NCBI RefSeq assembly: GCF_000982955.1 | Contig: NZ_KQ058838.1 | Coordinates: 1 to 45,026 of the forward strand | Length of the DNA: 45,026 nucleotides | Origin: Micromonospora sp. HK10 | GTDB taxonomy: Bacteria > Actinomycetota > Actinomycetes > Mycobacteriales > Micromonosporaceae | Direction of reading: 5' to 3' | Shown here: in pieces, positions 15,697 to 23,390 of the stretch | Layout of the letters: each line of letters opens with the position of its first letter | Position numbering within the stretch: position 1 is the stretch's first letter | Program-made: the position numbers and the translations under genes | Notes under the pieces: generated by a model | What the model was told of the DNA's origin: nothing | Database searches by the model: none | The model's input: only the letters and a program-made list of their open reading frames with translations

Positions 15697-16227
15697 TCAG
15701 GACTGCTGGCGCTCGATCTCGACCCGCTCGATGACCACGTCCTGCAGCGGCCGGTCGCTCGGGCCGGTCGGGGTGTTCGCGATCGAGTCCACGACCTTCG
15801 CCGACTGCTCGTCGGCGACCTGGCCGAAGATGGTGTGCCGGTTGTTCAGGTGCGGGGTCGGCGACACCGTGATGAAGAACTGCGAGCCGTTGGTGCCCGG
15901 CCCGGCGTTCGCCATCGCCAGCAGGTACGGCCGGTCGAAGCGCAGCTCGGGGTGGAACTCGTCGGCGAACTTGTAGCCCGGCCCACCGCGGCCGGTGCCG
16001 GTCGGGTCGCCCATCTGAACCATGAAGCCGCTGATCACGCGGTGCGAGATGGTGCCGTCGTAGTACGGCCCGTTGCCCGGCTGGCCGGTGCGCGGGTCGA
16101 TGTATTCGCGGGTGCCCTCGGCCAGCTCGACGAAGTTGCGGACGGTCTTCGGCGCGTGGTTCGGGAAGAGCTCCAGCCGGATCGGGCCAGCGTTGGTGTG
16201 CAAGGTGGCGTAGACAGCCTCGGCCAC
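15697..16227 (-). CDS. Cyclophilin-type peptidyl-prolyl cis-trans isomerase
   Basis: 176 residues from GTG 16227, preceded by GAGGAG at 5 nt. One cyclophilin domain with TISHRVISGFMVQMGDPTGTG, then LLAMANAGPGTNGSQFFIT, and HLNNRHTIFGQV. The catalytic Arg (SHRV), Phe and Gln residues are present. There is no signal peptide, so it is a cytosolic folding catalyst. It has the usual length for the bacterial single-domain type. Confidence 0.94.
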   Translation of the reverse strand: MAEAVYATLHTNAGPIRLELFPNHAPKTVRNFVELAEGTREYIDPRTGQPGNGPYYDGTISHRVISGFMVQMGDPTGTGRGGPGYKFADEFHPELRFDRPYLLAMANAGPGTNGSQFFITVSPTPHLNNRHTIFGQVADEQSAKVVDSIANTPTGPSDRPLQDVVIERVEIERQQS

Positions 16228-16344
16228 GGGTACTCCTCACTCGTTGGTCAGTTCCATGCGGATCCTCCCATGTGCCCGATCTGGCCATGCGGAGGCATCC
16301 GAAGGTGGAGGATGTCGGAGGAAGAACTCCCAGGAGGTGGGACC

Positions 16345-17139
16345 GTGTTTGGAATCGGGCGGCGTAGGACCCAGGGGCAGCTCGCGAAGGCGGAGCTGAA
16401 CCAGGGCATCGGTCACCTGAGGCAGGCCGCGACGCACGCGGCGAAGGGTGCCGGCGCCTCGGTCGGCCCGCGGGTCCAGGCAGCCCGGGTTGCCGTCGCG
16501 CCCACCGCGACCGTGCTCCGGGACCGGGCGTCGAGCGGGCTCGCCTCGACGGTCGCGGCGGTCGCGCCGCTGGTCCTGGCGGCGCGCGGCGCGCAGGCCG
16601 GGGCAGCGGGCAAGGCGATCAAGGGGCGGAAGGCCGCCGCCGCCAAGCAGGTCGAGCTGAGCAAGAAGGCGAAGGCGAAGAACATGAAGGCCGCCAGGAA
16701 GAAGCAGAAGCGCTCGCGCGGGATGATGGCCGGCCTGCTGGCCGCCGGCACGGTCGCCGGCCTGGCCGGCGCGATGGCCCTGCGCCGCGCCCGCGAGCAG
16801 CGGGAATGGTCCGAGTACGACCCGACCGGCCGGATCGAGTCGAGCCCCGGCGGCACGCTGGAGCCGATGCGCGAGGACGTCGACACCATCGTGGTGGAGA
16901 CGCCCGACCCGACCGCGAAGGTCACCCAGGCCGGCCCGACCGGCGCGGGCAGCTCGGCGGTGGCCGGCAGCGGCAGCGCCTCGACCGCGCGCGCCAGCAG
17001 CCAGCCGGTGATCCAGCCGACCGACAAGGTCCCCTCGGTCGCCGAGGGCGCCCGGGACGTCTCGGGCCGCCCGGCCGACGACGTGTCCACGGCGCTGAGC
17101 AACGGCAAGAACGCCGCCCGGACCAGCGGTCGCCGCTGA
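16345..17139 (+). CDS. Hypothetical basic, Ala/Lys-rich single-pass protein
   Basis: 264 residues. GTG 16345 is fixed by a perfect AGGAGGT (16332-16338) with a 6-nt spacer. Amphipathic Ala-rich helices fill residues 1-95; a strongly basic stretch follows (KKAKAKNMKAARKKQKRS, about 108-128); one hydrophobic segment (MMAGLLAAGTVAGLAGAMAL); then a polar Ser/Thr-rich tail. It resembles DUF5324-like actinobacterial proteins (tentative). Likely membrane associated, possibly touching nucleic acid or phospholipid head groups through the Lys-rich part (inference). Function unknown. Confidence 0.72.
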   Translation: MFGIGRRRTQGQLAKAELNQGIGHLRQAATHAAKGAGASVGPRVQAARVAVAPTATVLRDRASSGLASTVAAVAPLVLAARGAQAGAAGKAIKGRKAAAAKQVELSKKAKAKNMKAARKKQKRSRGMMAGLLAAGTVAGLAGAMALRRAREQREWSEYDPTGRIESSPGGTLEPMREDVDTIVVETPDPTAKVTQAGPTGAGSSAVAGSGSASTARASSQPVIQPTDKVPSVAEGARDVSGRPADDVSTALSNGKNAARTSGRR

Positions 17140-17148
17140 CCCCGACGG

Positions 17149-17192
17149 AAAAGCGCCGGCGCGCAGGTACGTCCCGCGTCGCCGGCGCTTTT
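17149..17192. terminator. Bidirectional terminator between convergent genes
   Basis: AAAAGCGCCGGCG (17149-17161) pairs with CGCCGGCGCTTTT (17180-17192). The A run on one arm and the T run on the other give a U tract in either direction, serving both the basic protein gene and corA. Confidence 0.88.
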
Positions 17193-17207
17193 CGTCTGCC
17201 AGGCGGG

Positions 17208-18356
17208 TCAGAGCCAGCCGTTGCGGCGGAACAGCCGGTAGAGGGTGAAGGACGAGGCCAGCATCAGCGCCCACACCCCGGGATAGCCGTAGGTCCAGCC
17301 CAGCTCCGGCATGTACTTGAAGTTCATCCCGTAGATGCCGGCGATGGCGGTCCAGACCGCGCCGATCGCCGCCCAGGCGGCGATCTTGCGCATGTCGTTG
17401 TTCTGGTCGACGGTGACCTGGGCCAGCCGGGCCTGGAGGATCGAGTTGAGCAGATCGTCGTACGAGTTGACCTGCTCGACGGTGCGGCTGAGGTGGTCCT
17501 GCACGTCCCGGAAGTAGCGCCGCACCTCCTTCGGCACGTCCCGGTTGACCTGCGAGGTGAGGGTGAGCAGCGGCCGCTGCAACGGCACCACCGCCCGCTT
17601 GAACTCGACCAGCTCCCGCTTCATCTGGTAGATGCGCTGGATCCGTCCGCTGCCCTGCCGGTCGAAGACGTCCGCCTCCAGCACGTCGAGGTCGTCCTCC
17701 AGCCGGTCGGCGACCTCCAGGTAGAGGTCCACCACCCGGTCGGTGATCGCGTACGCCACCGCCCACGGGCCGGTACGCAGCAGGTCCCGCTTGGCCTCCA
17801 GGTCGGCCCGGACCGCCGACAGCCGGCAGGCGTCCCCGTGCCGGACGCTGACCAGGAAGTCCGGTCCGATGAAGAGCATCACCTGCCCGGTCTCCACCAC
17901 CTCGGAGTTCTCGGTCAGCTCGGTGTGCTCGCAGTAGCGGGCCGTCCGCAGCACCAGGAACGCCACCTCGCCGAAGTGTTCCAGCTTGGGGCGCTGCTGG
18001 GCCTTGACCGCGTCCTCCACGGCCAGCTCGTGCAGGCCGTAGCTGGCGGCGATCTCGGTCATCTCGTCCAGCTCCGGCTCGTGCAGGCCGAGCCAGACGA
18101 AGGCGTTGCTCTCTCGGCGGGCCGCCGCCAGCGCGTCGGCGTACTGCCAGTCGCCCTGCTGGCGCTCGCCGTCGACGTAGAGGGCGCAGTCGACGATGCC
18201 GCTCCGGCCGGGCCGGGTCGGGGCCGGGTCGCGGGGAGAACCGTCGGCGTTGAGGATGCGGCTCATCGCCCGGACCGGGGCAGCCCAGGCCCGCGGCCGG
18301 AGCACCCCGCCGCCGCCCTGTCCGGCCGCGCGGTCACGTGCCAACCTGTCGGTCAT
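17208..18356 (-). CDS. corA: CorA-family magnesium/cobalt transporter
   Basis: 382 residues. ATG 18356 (MTDRLARD) was chosen over an upstream in-frame start because it has a G-rich SD (GGGGGCGAG). A large cytosolic N-domain with long stalk helices (about 200-310) leads to two C-terminal membrane helices, with the family signature GMN in YGMNFKYMPEL between them and a basic C-terminus (RRNGWL). It forms a homopentameric Mg2+ channel in the membrane. No M-box-like leader was recognised upstream. Confidence 0.94.
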   Translation of the reverse strand: MTDRLARDRAAGQGGGGVLRPRAWAAPVRAMSRILNADGSPRDPAPTRPGRSGIVDCALYVDGERQQGDWQYADALAAARRESNAFVWLGLHEPELDEMTEIAASYGLHELAVEDAVKAQQRPKLEHFGEVAFLVLRTARYCEHTELTENSEVVETGQVMLFIGPDFLVSVRHGDACRLSAVRADLEAKRDLLRTGPWAVAYAITDRVVDLYLEVADRLEDDLDVLEADVFDRQGSGRIQRIYQMKRELVEFKRAVVPLQRPLLTLTSQVNRDVPKEVRRYFRDVQDHLSRTVEQVNSYDDLLNSILQARLAQVTVDQNNDMRKIAAWAAIGAVWTAIAGIYGMNFKYMPELGWTYGYPGVWALMLASSFTLYRLFRRNGWL

Positions 18357-18715
18357 CTCGCCCCCTTCCCCACGATGCTGCGGCTTGCAGGTTACGCCGA
18401 TCGGGACGATCCGCAGCGCCGGACGAGGGGCTGCGACCTGGCTCACCCCTCATCGGCAGGGTGGGTGGGTGGCGCCGGGCGGGCCGGGCCGCGTCAGGGG
18501 GGTGAGGGGCGACACGACCCACCCGGCACCCTTTGGGGGCGGGAGTGATGCTGGCGCGCCGTCGATCCGGGCGGGGGCAGGGTTGCGGTCCCCGGCCGCT
18601 GGATCGGCCACCAAAGAAAAGTGAGAGGCGCTCGCAGCATTGTGGGTCCCCGGCCGGCCCGAGGGCAGCCCCGGGCCGGCCGGTTTCAGACTTCTGTCAG
18701 GAACCTGACAGAAAA
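18357..18715. other. 359-bp intergenic region between corA and the aminotransferase gene
   Basis: No gene is seen. It holds a G-rich stretch (GGGTGGGTGGGTGG, about 18459-18472), an 11-bp GC inverted repeat (18650-18660 with 18673-18683) and the palindrome at 18692-18713. Both genes are on the minus strand, so the region is the aminotransferase terminator plus the corA promoter. Confidence 0.6.
18692..18713 (-). terminator. Near-perfect palindrome directly after the aminotransferase stop
   Basis: TTCTGTCAGG (18692-18701), two bases, CCTGACAGAA (18704-18713): a 10-bp perfect stem that starts 2 nt after the stop at 18716. It is less GC-rich than other terminators here, so it could instead be an operator. 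The GC hairpin at 18650-18683 follows it. Confidence 0.55.
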
Positions 18716-19810
18716 TCAGCCTCGGACGGCGGCCATCGCCTCGGCCAGCCGCCGGACACCGTCGTCGATCCGGTCCGCCGTCACCGCGGAGTACGCCAGC
18801 CGCAGCGCGTGCCGGCCGCCGTCGATCACGAAGTCGCTGCCCTTGACCACCGCCACGCCGCGCTCGGCAGCCGCCGGAGCGAGCCGATCCACCTCGACGT
18901 CCTCCGGCAGCTCCACCCAGAGGAAGTAGCCGCCGTCCGGCTCCACGAACCGGGCCTCGGGAATGTGTCGACGCAGCGCCTCGGCGAGCAGCCGGGCCCG
19001 CTCGCCCAGCGCGGTCCGCACGGTGTGGATCGACTGCTCGATCTGCCCGGAGACGCAGAACTGGTGCACGATCGCCTGGGCGACCATGCCGGGCGAGATG
19101 TAGAGGCTGGTGGCCTTCTTGGCGATCGCCGCGATCAGCTCCGCCGAACCGACCAGGTAGCCGACCCGTACCCCGGGGCAGACCGTCTTGGTAAAGCTCG
19201 AGGCGTGCACGACCACGCCCCGGCTGTCCATCGACAGCATCGACGGCAGCGGCTCGCCCCGGAACCGGATGTCCGCGTACGGGTCGTCCTCGAAGATCGT
19301 GAAGTTGTACTCGGCGGCCAGGTCCAGCAGCTCCCGGCGCTTCTCCAGGGAGAGGGTCACGCCGGCCGGGTTCTGGTAGTTCGGGATGACGTGGGCCAGC
19401 CGGGGCCGGACTCCCGACTCCAGCAGCTTGCGCAGCTCGGCGGTGTCCAGACCGTCCGGCTGGACGGTCACGCCGTGGATCTCGCCGCCCATCTGCTGGA
19501 GGTTGAGCAGTGTCCGGTCGTACGTGGGGCGCTCGACCACCACGGCGTCGCCCCGGCGGACCAGGTGGTCGAAGAGGAAGGCGTCGGCCTGGAGTGAGCC
19601 GTTCGTGATCAGCACCTGATCGGCCTCGACGCCGTGCTTCTCCGCGATCCACTTCCGCAGGGGCGGGTAGCCGACGGAGGTGCCGTACGCCGTGATCCCG
19701 GCTGGGTCGGCGTCGAAGGCGCGGACGGCGGCGGCCTTGAGCCCCTCGACATCGACGATGTCCAGCGAGGGAGCGCCACGGGCGAAGGAGATCAACTGCT
19801 CGGCGGTCAT
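18716..19810 (-). CDS. PLP-dependent aminotransferase, class I/II (LysN/MocR-catalytic-domain-like)
   Basis: 364 residues. ATG 19810 (MTAEQLISFARGAPSLD). Fold type I motifs: NGSLQADAFL (70-79), IPNYQNPAG (142-150), EDDPYAD (174-180) and the PLP lysine Lys208 in SSFTKTVCPGVRVGY. It lacks the GntR helix-turn-helix of MocR proteins, so it is an enzyme (2-aminoadipate or aromatic/branched-chain aminotransferase type). Substrate cannot be resolved. TAGGCT lies 7 nt upstream of the ATG. Confidence 0.9.
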   Translation of the reverse strand: MTAEQLISFARGAPSLDIVDVEGLKAAAVRAFDADPAGITAYGTSVGYPPLRKWIAEKHGVEADQVLITNGSLQADAFLFDHLVRRGDAVVVERPTYDRTLLNLQQMGGEIHGVTVQPDGLDTAELRKLLESGVRPRLAHVIPNYQNPAGVTLSLEKRRELLDLAAEYNFTIFEDDPYADIRFRGEPLPSMLSMDSRGVVVHASSFTKTVCPGVRVGYLVGSAELIAAIAKKATSLYISPGMVAQAIVHQFCVSGQIEQSIHTVRTALGERARLLAEALRRHIPEARFVEPDGGYFLWVELPEDVEVDRLAPAAAERGVAVVKGSDFVIDGGRHALRLAYSAVTADRIDDGVRRLAEAMAAVRG

Positions 19811-19817
19811 GCGGACG

Positions 19818-19823
19818 AGCCTA
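19818..19823 (-). promoter_or_regulatory. Leaderless -10 (TAGGCT) of the aminotransferase gene
   Basis: TAGGCT on the minus strand, then 7 nt, then the ATG ending at 19810. There is no SD. Confidence 0.5.
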
Positions 19824-19900
19824 GGGCCTGCTCCGTCCGGTCCGGCCGAGATACACGCGAAGTTCAACATGCGGGCAGTCGATCCGGCCGACCGGCCGAC

Positions 19901-20012
19901 CGGAGAGCCGAGACACGCTCGCAAACCGCGTCCCGGGCGGGCGGAACCCGGCCGGCCGGAGAGCCGAGACACGCGCGAACCGCGCACCGGGCGCGCGGAA
20001 CCCGGCCGGCCG
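19901..20012. repeat. 56-bp tandem repeat, two copies plus a degenerate third
   Basis: Units start CGGAGAGCCGAGACACG at 19901 and 19957 and end in GCGGAACCCGGC. A weaker relative (GCCGAGATACACGCGAA, about 19845) lies just before. It fills the 272-bp gap between the aminotransferase promoter and the CBS gene; no gene is seen there. Confidence 0.78.
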
Positions 20013-20083
20013 TGGCACCAGCCTGCGGGGGCGGTCGAATTCGACCTCGCCGCCGAGGCCGGACCCCGCCGCGCTCGTTGGAT

Positions 20084-20479
20084 TCAGACCGTCGTGGGCG
20101 CGTGTTCCCGGGCCCAGACCCGCATCAGGTCGCGGACCGAGATGACCCCGGCCACCTCCCGTCCGTCCAGCACCACCAGGTGCCGGAAGCCGCCGCGGGC
20201 CATGGCCGCCGCCGCCTCCTCCACCGTCCAGTCGGGACCGGCGTAGACCGCGTCCCAGGTCAGATGGGCGCCGGTGCGTTCCTGGTCCGGGTCGAGCCCG
20301 GCGCCGATCGCGTTGAGCACGTCCCGCTCGGTCATGATCCCGATCCCTTCGGAATCCGGATCGATCACCACCGCCGAGCCGACCCGGCGGGCCGACATCA
20401 TCCGGGCCGCCTGGCGGAGCGTGTGCTCCGGGCCGACCACGAGCACCTCACTGGACATCGCTTCCCGAACCTGCATCAC
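20084..20479 (-). CDS. Small protein with two CBS domains
   Basis: 131 residues from GTG 20479 (ATG 20476 is equally possible; AGGGG lies 6-9 nt upstream). Two CBS motifs: residues 6-60 (VGSAVVIDPDSEGIGIMTERDVLNA, split by the usual turn) and about 75-128 (FRHLVVLDGREVAGVISVRDLMR). CBS pairs bind adenine nucleotides and sense energy state or act as a regulatory subunit. Stand-alone CBS proteins like this have no defined partner. Cytosolic. Confidence 0.88.
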   Translation of the reverse strand: MMQVREAMSSEVLVVGPEHTLRQAARMMSARRVGSAVVIDPDSEGIGIMTERDVLNAIGAGLDPDQERTGAHLTWDAVYAGPDWTVEEAAAAMARGGFRHLVVLDGREVAGVISVRDLMRVWAREHAPTTV

Positions 20480-20578
20480 GCATCACCCCTATGGGACGGT
20501 GGCCTCGGTACGGACATGGTGGGCCATCGATGCGTACCGGGACAAGACCGGGCATCGGCGAAAACGGTCCGCGCTCGC

Positions 20579-20584
20579 TACCGT
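20579..20584 (+). promoter_or_regulatory. Leaderless -10 (TACCGT) before the Nudix remnant
   Basis: TACCGT, 6 nt, then GTG at 20591. The same arrangement (TACCGT-N6-GTG) precedes the Fpg gene at 27667. Confidence 0.5.
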
Positions 20585-20590
20585 GTTGGC

Positions 20591-20764
20591 GTGCCCACCG
20601 AGCCTCTCCGCTGCGCCGGCGCGCTGATCGTGGACGACGACGGCCGCAGCTTCATCCAGCGCCGGTCCCCCGACCGGCGCATCCTTACGGACTGCCGGGA
20701 CATCGTCGAGCACCGGGACGTCGACGAGGACGGCTTCGCCGCGCTGCGTCCGATCGGTCGGTGA
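20591..20764 (+). pseudogene. Nudix hydrolase remnant lacking the Nudix box
   Basis: 57 codons. The N-terminus (LRCAGALIVDDDGRSFIQRRSPDRR, split here for length at its natural strand turn) is a clear Nudix start. After DCRDIV the protein should enter the GGHVEPGE Nudix box but jumps to EHRDVDEDGFAALRPIGR, which looks like the C-terminal helix of the same family. The catalytic helix and most of the fold are missing, so the product cannot hydrolyse nucleotides. An internal in-frame deletion, or two, explains it. The promoter is intact, and its stop overlaps the next start (GTGA), so it may persist as a leader for the next gene. Confidence 0.7.
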
Positions 20765-21522
20765 GGGAGCACGTCGAGCTGCCGCCGCACCGGTTCGCGG
20801 GGCTGCTCGCCCCGGCGGTCGACCGGGCCTTCATCGCCGGCATGCTGGCCGGGCGGGACGGCGGCGGCGCGGAGCTGAGTTCCCGGTACGGCGGGCCGGC
20901 CGCGACCGGTTTCCTGGTGGAGTTCCGCACCCGGCTGGCGGTGCCGGGCGGGACGGTCGGCGGGCCCGGCTTCGCGGCGGTGACCCGCTACCGGGACCCG
21001 GCCGCCTGTCAACGGGCGCTGGACAAGCAGGTCGCGTACGGGATGCTCCAGCGCGTCCCGGACGGCGGCTGCTGCGCCACCGAGCGCGGCCTGGCCTTCC
21101 TCCGCGAGCTGTCCGGGGTGCACGCCGAGGTGACCGAGGAGCTGTGGGCGGGGCACGACGACCGGGTGGAGCGGCTCGTGACCGCGCTCGGCCGGGTGCT
21201 GGCGTACGCCGTCCGGCTGGCCGACGGGGACCGGCCCGGCGCCTTCACCACGATGGCCCCGCCCTACGAGCCGGACGGCACCCCGCCCGGGGTGCTGCTG
21301 CTCAACCGGCTCGGCACGATGCGCTACCACCGGGCGGACGCGCACGCGGCGGCGTGGACGGCGGCCGGGCACACCGCGGCCAGCGTGGTGGAGCTGCCGG
21401 CGGGGCCGGAGCGGCGGGCCATCGAGCTGGAGACCGACCGGCGGGCGGCCGGCCCGTACACCGTGTTGACCGCCGAGGAGCGGCTGGCGGTGCTCGCCGA
21501 CCTGGCCGCCCTGCCCGGCTGA
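20761..21522 (+). CDS. Hypothetical protein, Ala-rich helical (winged-helix or DinB-like)
   Basis: 253 residues. GTG 20761 overlaps the Nudix-remnant stop by 4 nt (GTGA), suggesting coupled translation. An N-terminal segment (HRFAGLLAPAVDRAFIAGML) and YRDPAACQRALDKQVAYGMLQ with a following small strand look like a winged helix. The middle has a helical bundle with His/Asp (LWAGHDDRVERLVTAL), and the C-terminal part LLNRLGTMRYHRADAHAAAW resembles actinobacterial SCO6745-like proteins. I do not recognise the family firmly. Cytosolic; function unknown. Confidence 0.68.
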   Translation: MREHVELPPHRFAGLLAPAVDRAFIAGMLAGRDGGGAELSSRYGGPAATGFLVEFRTRLAVPGGTVGGPGFAAVTRYRDPAACQRALDKQVAYGMLQRVPDGGCCATERGLAFLRELSGVHAEVTEELWAGHDDRVERLVTALGRVLAYAVRLADGDRPGAFTTMAPPYEPDGTPPGVLLLNRLGTMRYHRADAHAAAWTAAGHTAASVVELPAGPERRAIELETDRRAAGPYTVLTAEERLAVLADLAALPG

Positions 21523-21603
21523 ACGACGGATGCCCGAAGGCGTCCCGCCACCCGCCGGTATCCTCCACCGGTGACCAGCAGAAGCACTGAGGAGGAAGCC
21601 GGC

Positions 21604-22335
21604 ATGATCGGGATGGTGCTCGCGGCCGGTGCGGGGCGGCGGCTGCGCCCGTACACCGACACCCTGCCCAAGGCCCTGGTGCCGGTGGACGGGGAGACCA
21701 CCATCCTCGACATCGCGCTGCGCAACCTCGCCGAGGTCGGGCTCACCGAGATCGTGATCGTGGTCGGCTACGCCGCCGACGCGGTCCGGGAGCGGCAGGC
21801 CGCGCTCGAGGAGAAGTACGGCGTCACCCTCACCCTGGTCCACAACGACAAGGCCGAGGAGTGGAACAACGCCTACTCGCTCTGGCTGGCGCGGGAGCAC
21901 TTCGCCCGGGGCGTGCTGCTGGTCAACGGCGACACCGTGCACCCGGTGAGCGTGGAGAAGACCCTGCTGGCCGAGCGCGGGCCGGGCATCCTGCTGGCCG
22001 TCGACAACATCAAGCCGCTGGCCGAGGAGGAGATGAAGACCACCTTCGACGCGGCCGGCCAGCTCACCCGGATCACCAAGGAGATGGACCCGCTCGACGC
22101 GTACGGCGAGTACATCGGCGCCACGCTGATCGAGCCGCAGGTGGCCGACGCGCTCGCCGACGCCCTGGAGGCCACCTGGCGGCGGGACCCGAACCTCTAC
22201 TACGAGGACGGCTACCAGGAGTTCGCCGACCGGGGCGGCGAGGTGCGGGCCGCGCCGATCGGCGACGTGGCCTGGGTCGAGGTGGACAACCACGCCGACC
22301 TCGCCCGGGCTCGGGAGATCGCGTGCCGCTACTAG
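21604..22335 (+). CDS. LicC-like nucleotidyltransferase (CTP:phosphoalcohol cytidylyltransferase)
   Basis: 243 residues. ATG 21604 is fixed by GGAGGAA (21591-21597) at 6 nt. The nucleotide-binding signature is MVLAAGAGRRLRPYT and then LPKALVPV; VVGYAADAV and AEEWNNAYSLWLAR follow, the latter close to the NNxYSLxLA motif of LicC phosphocholine and inositol-1-phosphate cytidylyltransferases; NGDT supplies the metal Asp. It should activate a phosphorylated alcohol as its CDP derivative. The substrate is suggested by the next gene (glycerol-1-phosphate), but phosphocholine or inositol-phosphate are alternatives. First gene of a three-gene operon. Confidence 0.87.
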   Translation: MIGMVLAAGAGRRLRPYTDTLPKALVPVDGETTILDIALRNLAEVGLTEIVIVVGYAADAVRERQAALEEKYGVTLTLVHNDKAEEWNNAYSLWLAREHFARGVLLVNGDTVHPVSVEKTLLAERGPGILLAVDNIKPLAEEEMKTTFDAAGQLTRITKEMDPLDAYGEYIGATLIEPQVADALADALEATWRRDPNLYYEDGYQEFADRGGEVRAAPIGDVAWVEVDNHADLARAREIACRY

Positions 22336-23390
22336 CCCGGACCGTCAACACCCCGCTCTCCATCGAGGTGCGGCGCGGCGCGGTGGCCGACCTGGGCCCG
22401 CTCCTGGCCGACCGGCGGATCTCCGCCGGCGGGGACGTGGCGGTGGTGGTCGGCCCCGGCCAGGGCGAGAAGATCGTGGAGCTGTGCCGGCCGTCACTCG
22501 GCGCGGCCGATGTGTTCACGGTCACCGGCGGCACCATCGACGCCGCCAACGAACTCGGCGACCAGCTGCGCCGCCGGCAGTACGACGCCGTGGTGGGCAT
22601 CGGGGGCGGCCGGACCATCGACACTGCCAAGTACGCGGCCACCCGCTACGGCCTGCCCATGGTCACGGTCGCGACGAGCCTGGCCAACGACGGCATCGCC
22701 TCGCCGACCGCGTCCCTGGACCATGAGGGCGGCAAGGGCTCCTACGGCGTACACATCCCGATCGCGGTGATCGTCGACCTGGACTTCGTGGAGAGCGGCC
22801 CGGACCGGCAGACCCAGGCCGGGATCGGTGACGCGGTGAGCAACCTCAGTGCCTGTGCCGACTGGGAGCTGGCCCACGCGGTCCGCGGTGAGCCGATCGA
22901 CGGCCTGGCACTCACCCTGGCCCGGACCGGCGCCGAGGCGCTGATCCACCACCCCGGCAAGATCACCGACGACGGCTTCCTGACCACCCTGGCCGAGGCG
23001 CTGATCCTGGGCGGGATCGCGAGTTCGGTGTGCGGGTCGACCCGGCCGGCCAGTGGCGGCGACCACGAGATCTCGCACGCGATCGACCGGCTCTTCCCCG
23101 GCACCGGCTCACACGGGGAGCAGGTCGGCGTCGGCGCCCTCTTCTGCACCTTCCTGCGCGGCGAGACGGAACGCTTCGGTCAGCTCGCCCGCTGCCTGCA
23201 CCGGCACGGCCTGGCCACCACCCCCGCCGAGCTGGGGTTGACCGACGAGCAGTTCGTCGAGGCCGTGCAGTTCGCGCCGACAACCCGGCCGGACCGCTTC
23301 ACCATCCTCGAGCACCTCGCGCTGTCGGCTACCGAGACGCGGGGGCGGCTGGCAGACTACGCCGGTGCCCTCCGCGACCACCTTGGCTGA
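22323..23390 (+). CDS. sn-Glycerol-1-phosphate dehydrogenase-like enzyme (EgsA/AraM family)
   Basis: 355 residues; GTG 22323 overlaps the preceding gene by 13 nt. NAD-binding motif GGGRTIDTAK (94-103); NDGIASP (122-128), as in glycerol-1-phosphate dehydrogenases; and the metal ligands Asp170 (GIGDAVSN), His248 (GGDHEISH) and His264 (GSHGEQVGVG). These match EgsA/AraM rather than dehydroquinate synthase or glycerol dehydrogenase. Expected reaction: dihydroxyacetone phosphate plus NAD(P)H to sn-glycerol 1-phosphate, the archaeal-type stereoisomer, rare in bacteria. Cytosolic. The enzyme class is probable; substrate needs proof. Confidence 0.84.
   Translation: MPLLARTVNTPLSIEVRRGAVADLGPLLADRRISAGGDVAVVVGPGQGEKIVELCRPSLGAADVFTVTGGTIDAANELGDQLRRRQYDAVVGIGGGRTIDTAKYAATRYGLPMVTVATSLANDGIASPTASLDHEGGKGSYGVHIPIAVIVDLDFVESGPDRQTQAGIGDAVSNLSACADWELAHAVRGEPIDGLALTLARTGAEALIHHPGKITDDGFLTTLAEALILGGIASSVCGSTRPASGGDHEISHAIDRLFPGTGSHGEQVGVGALFCTFLRGETERFGQLARCLHRHGLATTPAELGLTDEQFVEAVQFAPTTRPDRFTILEHLALSATETRGRLADYAGALRDHLG

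Noticed and set aside
18357..18715. A Mg2+-sensing leader upstream of corA.
   Set aside because: No conserved M-box elements could be identified; the region is explained by terminators and repeats.
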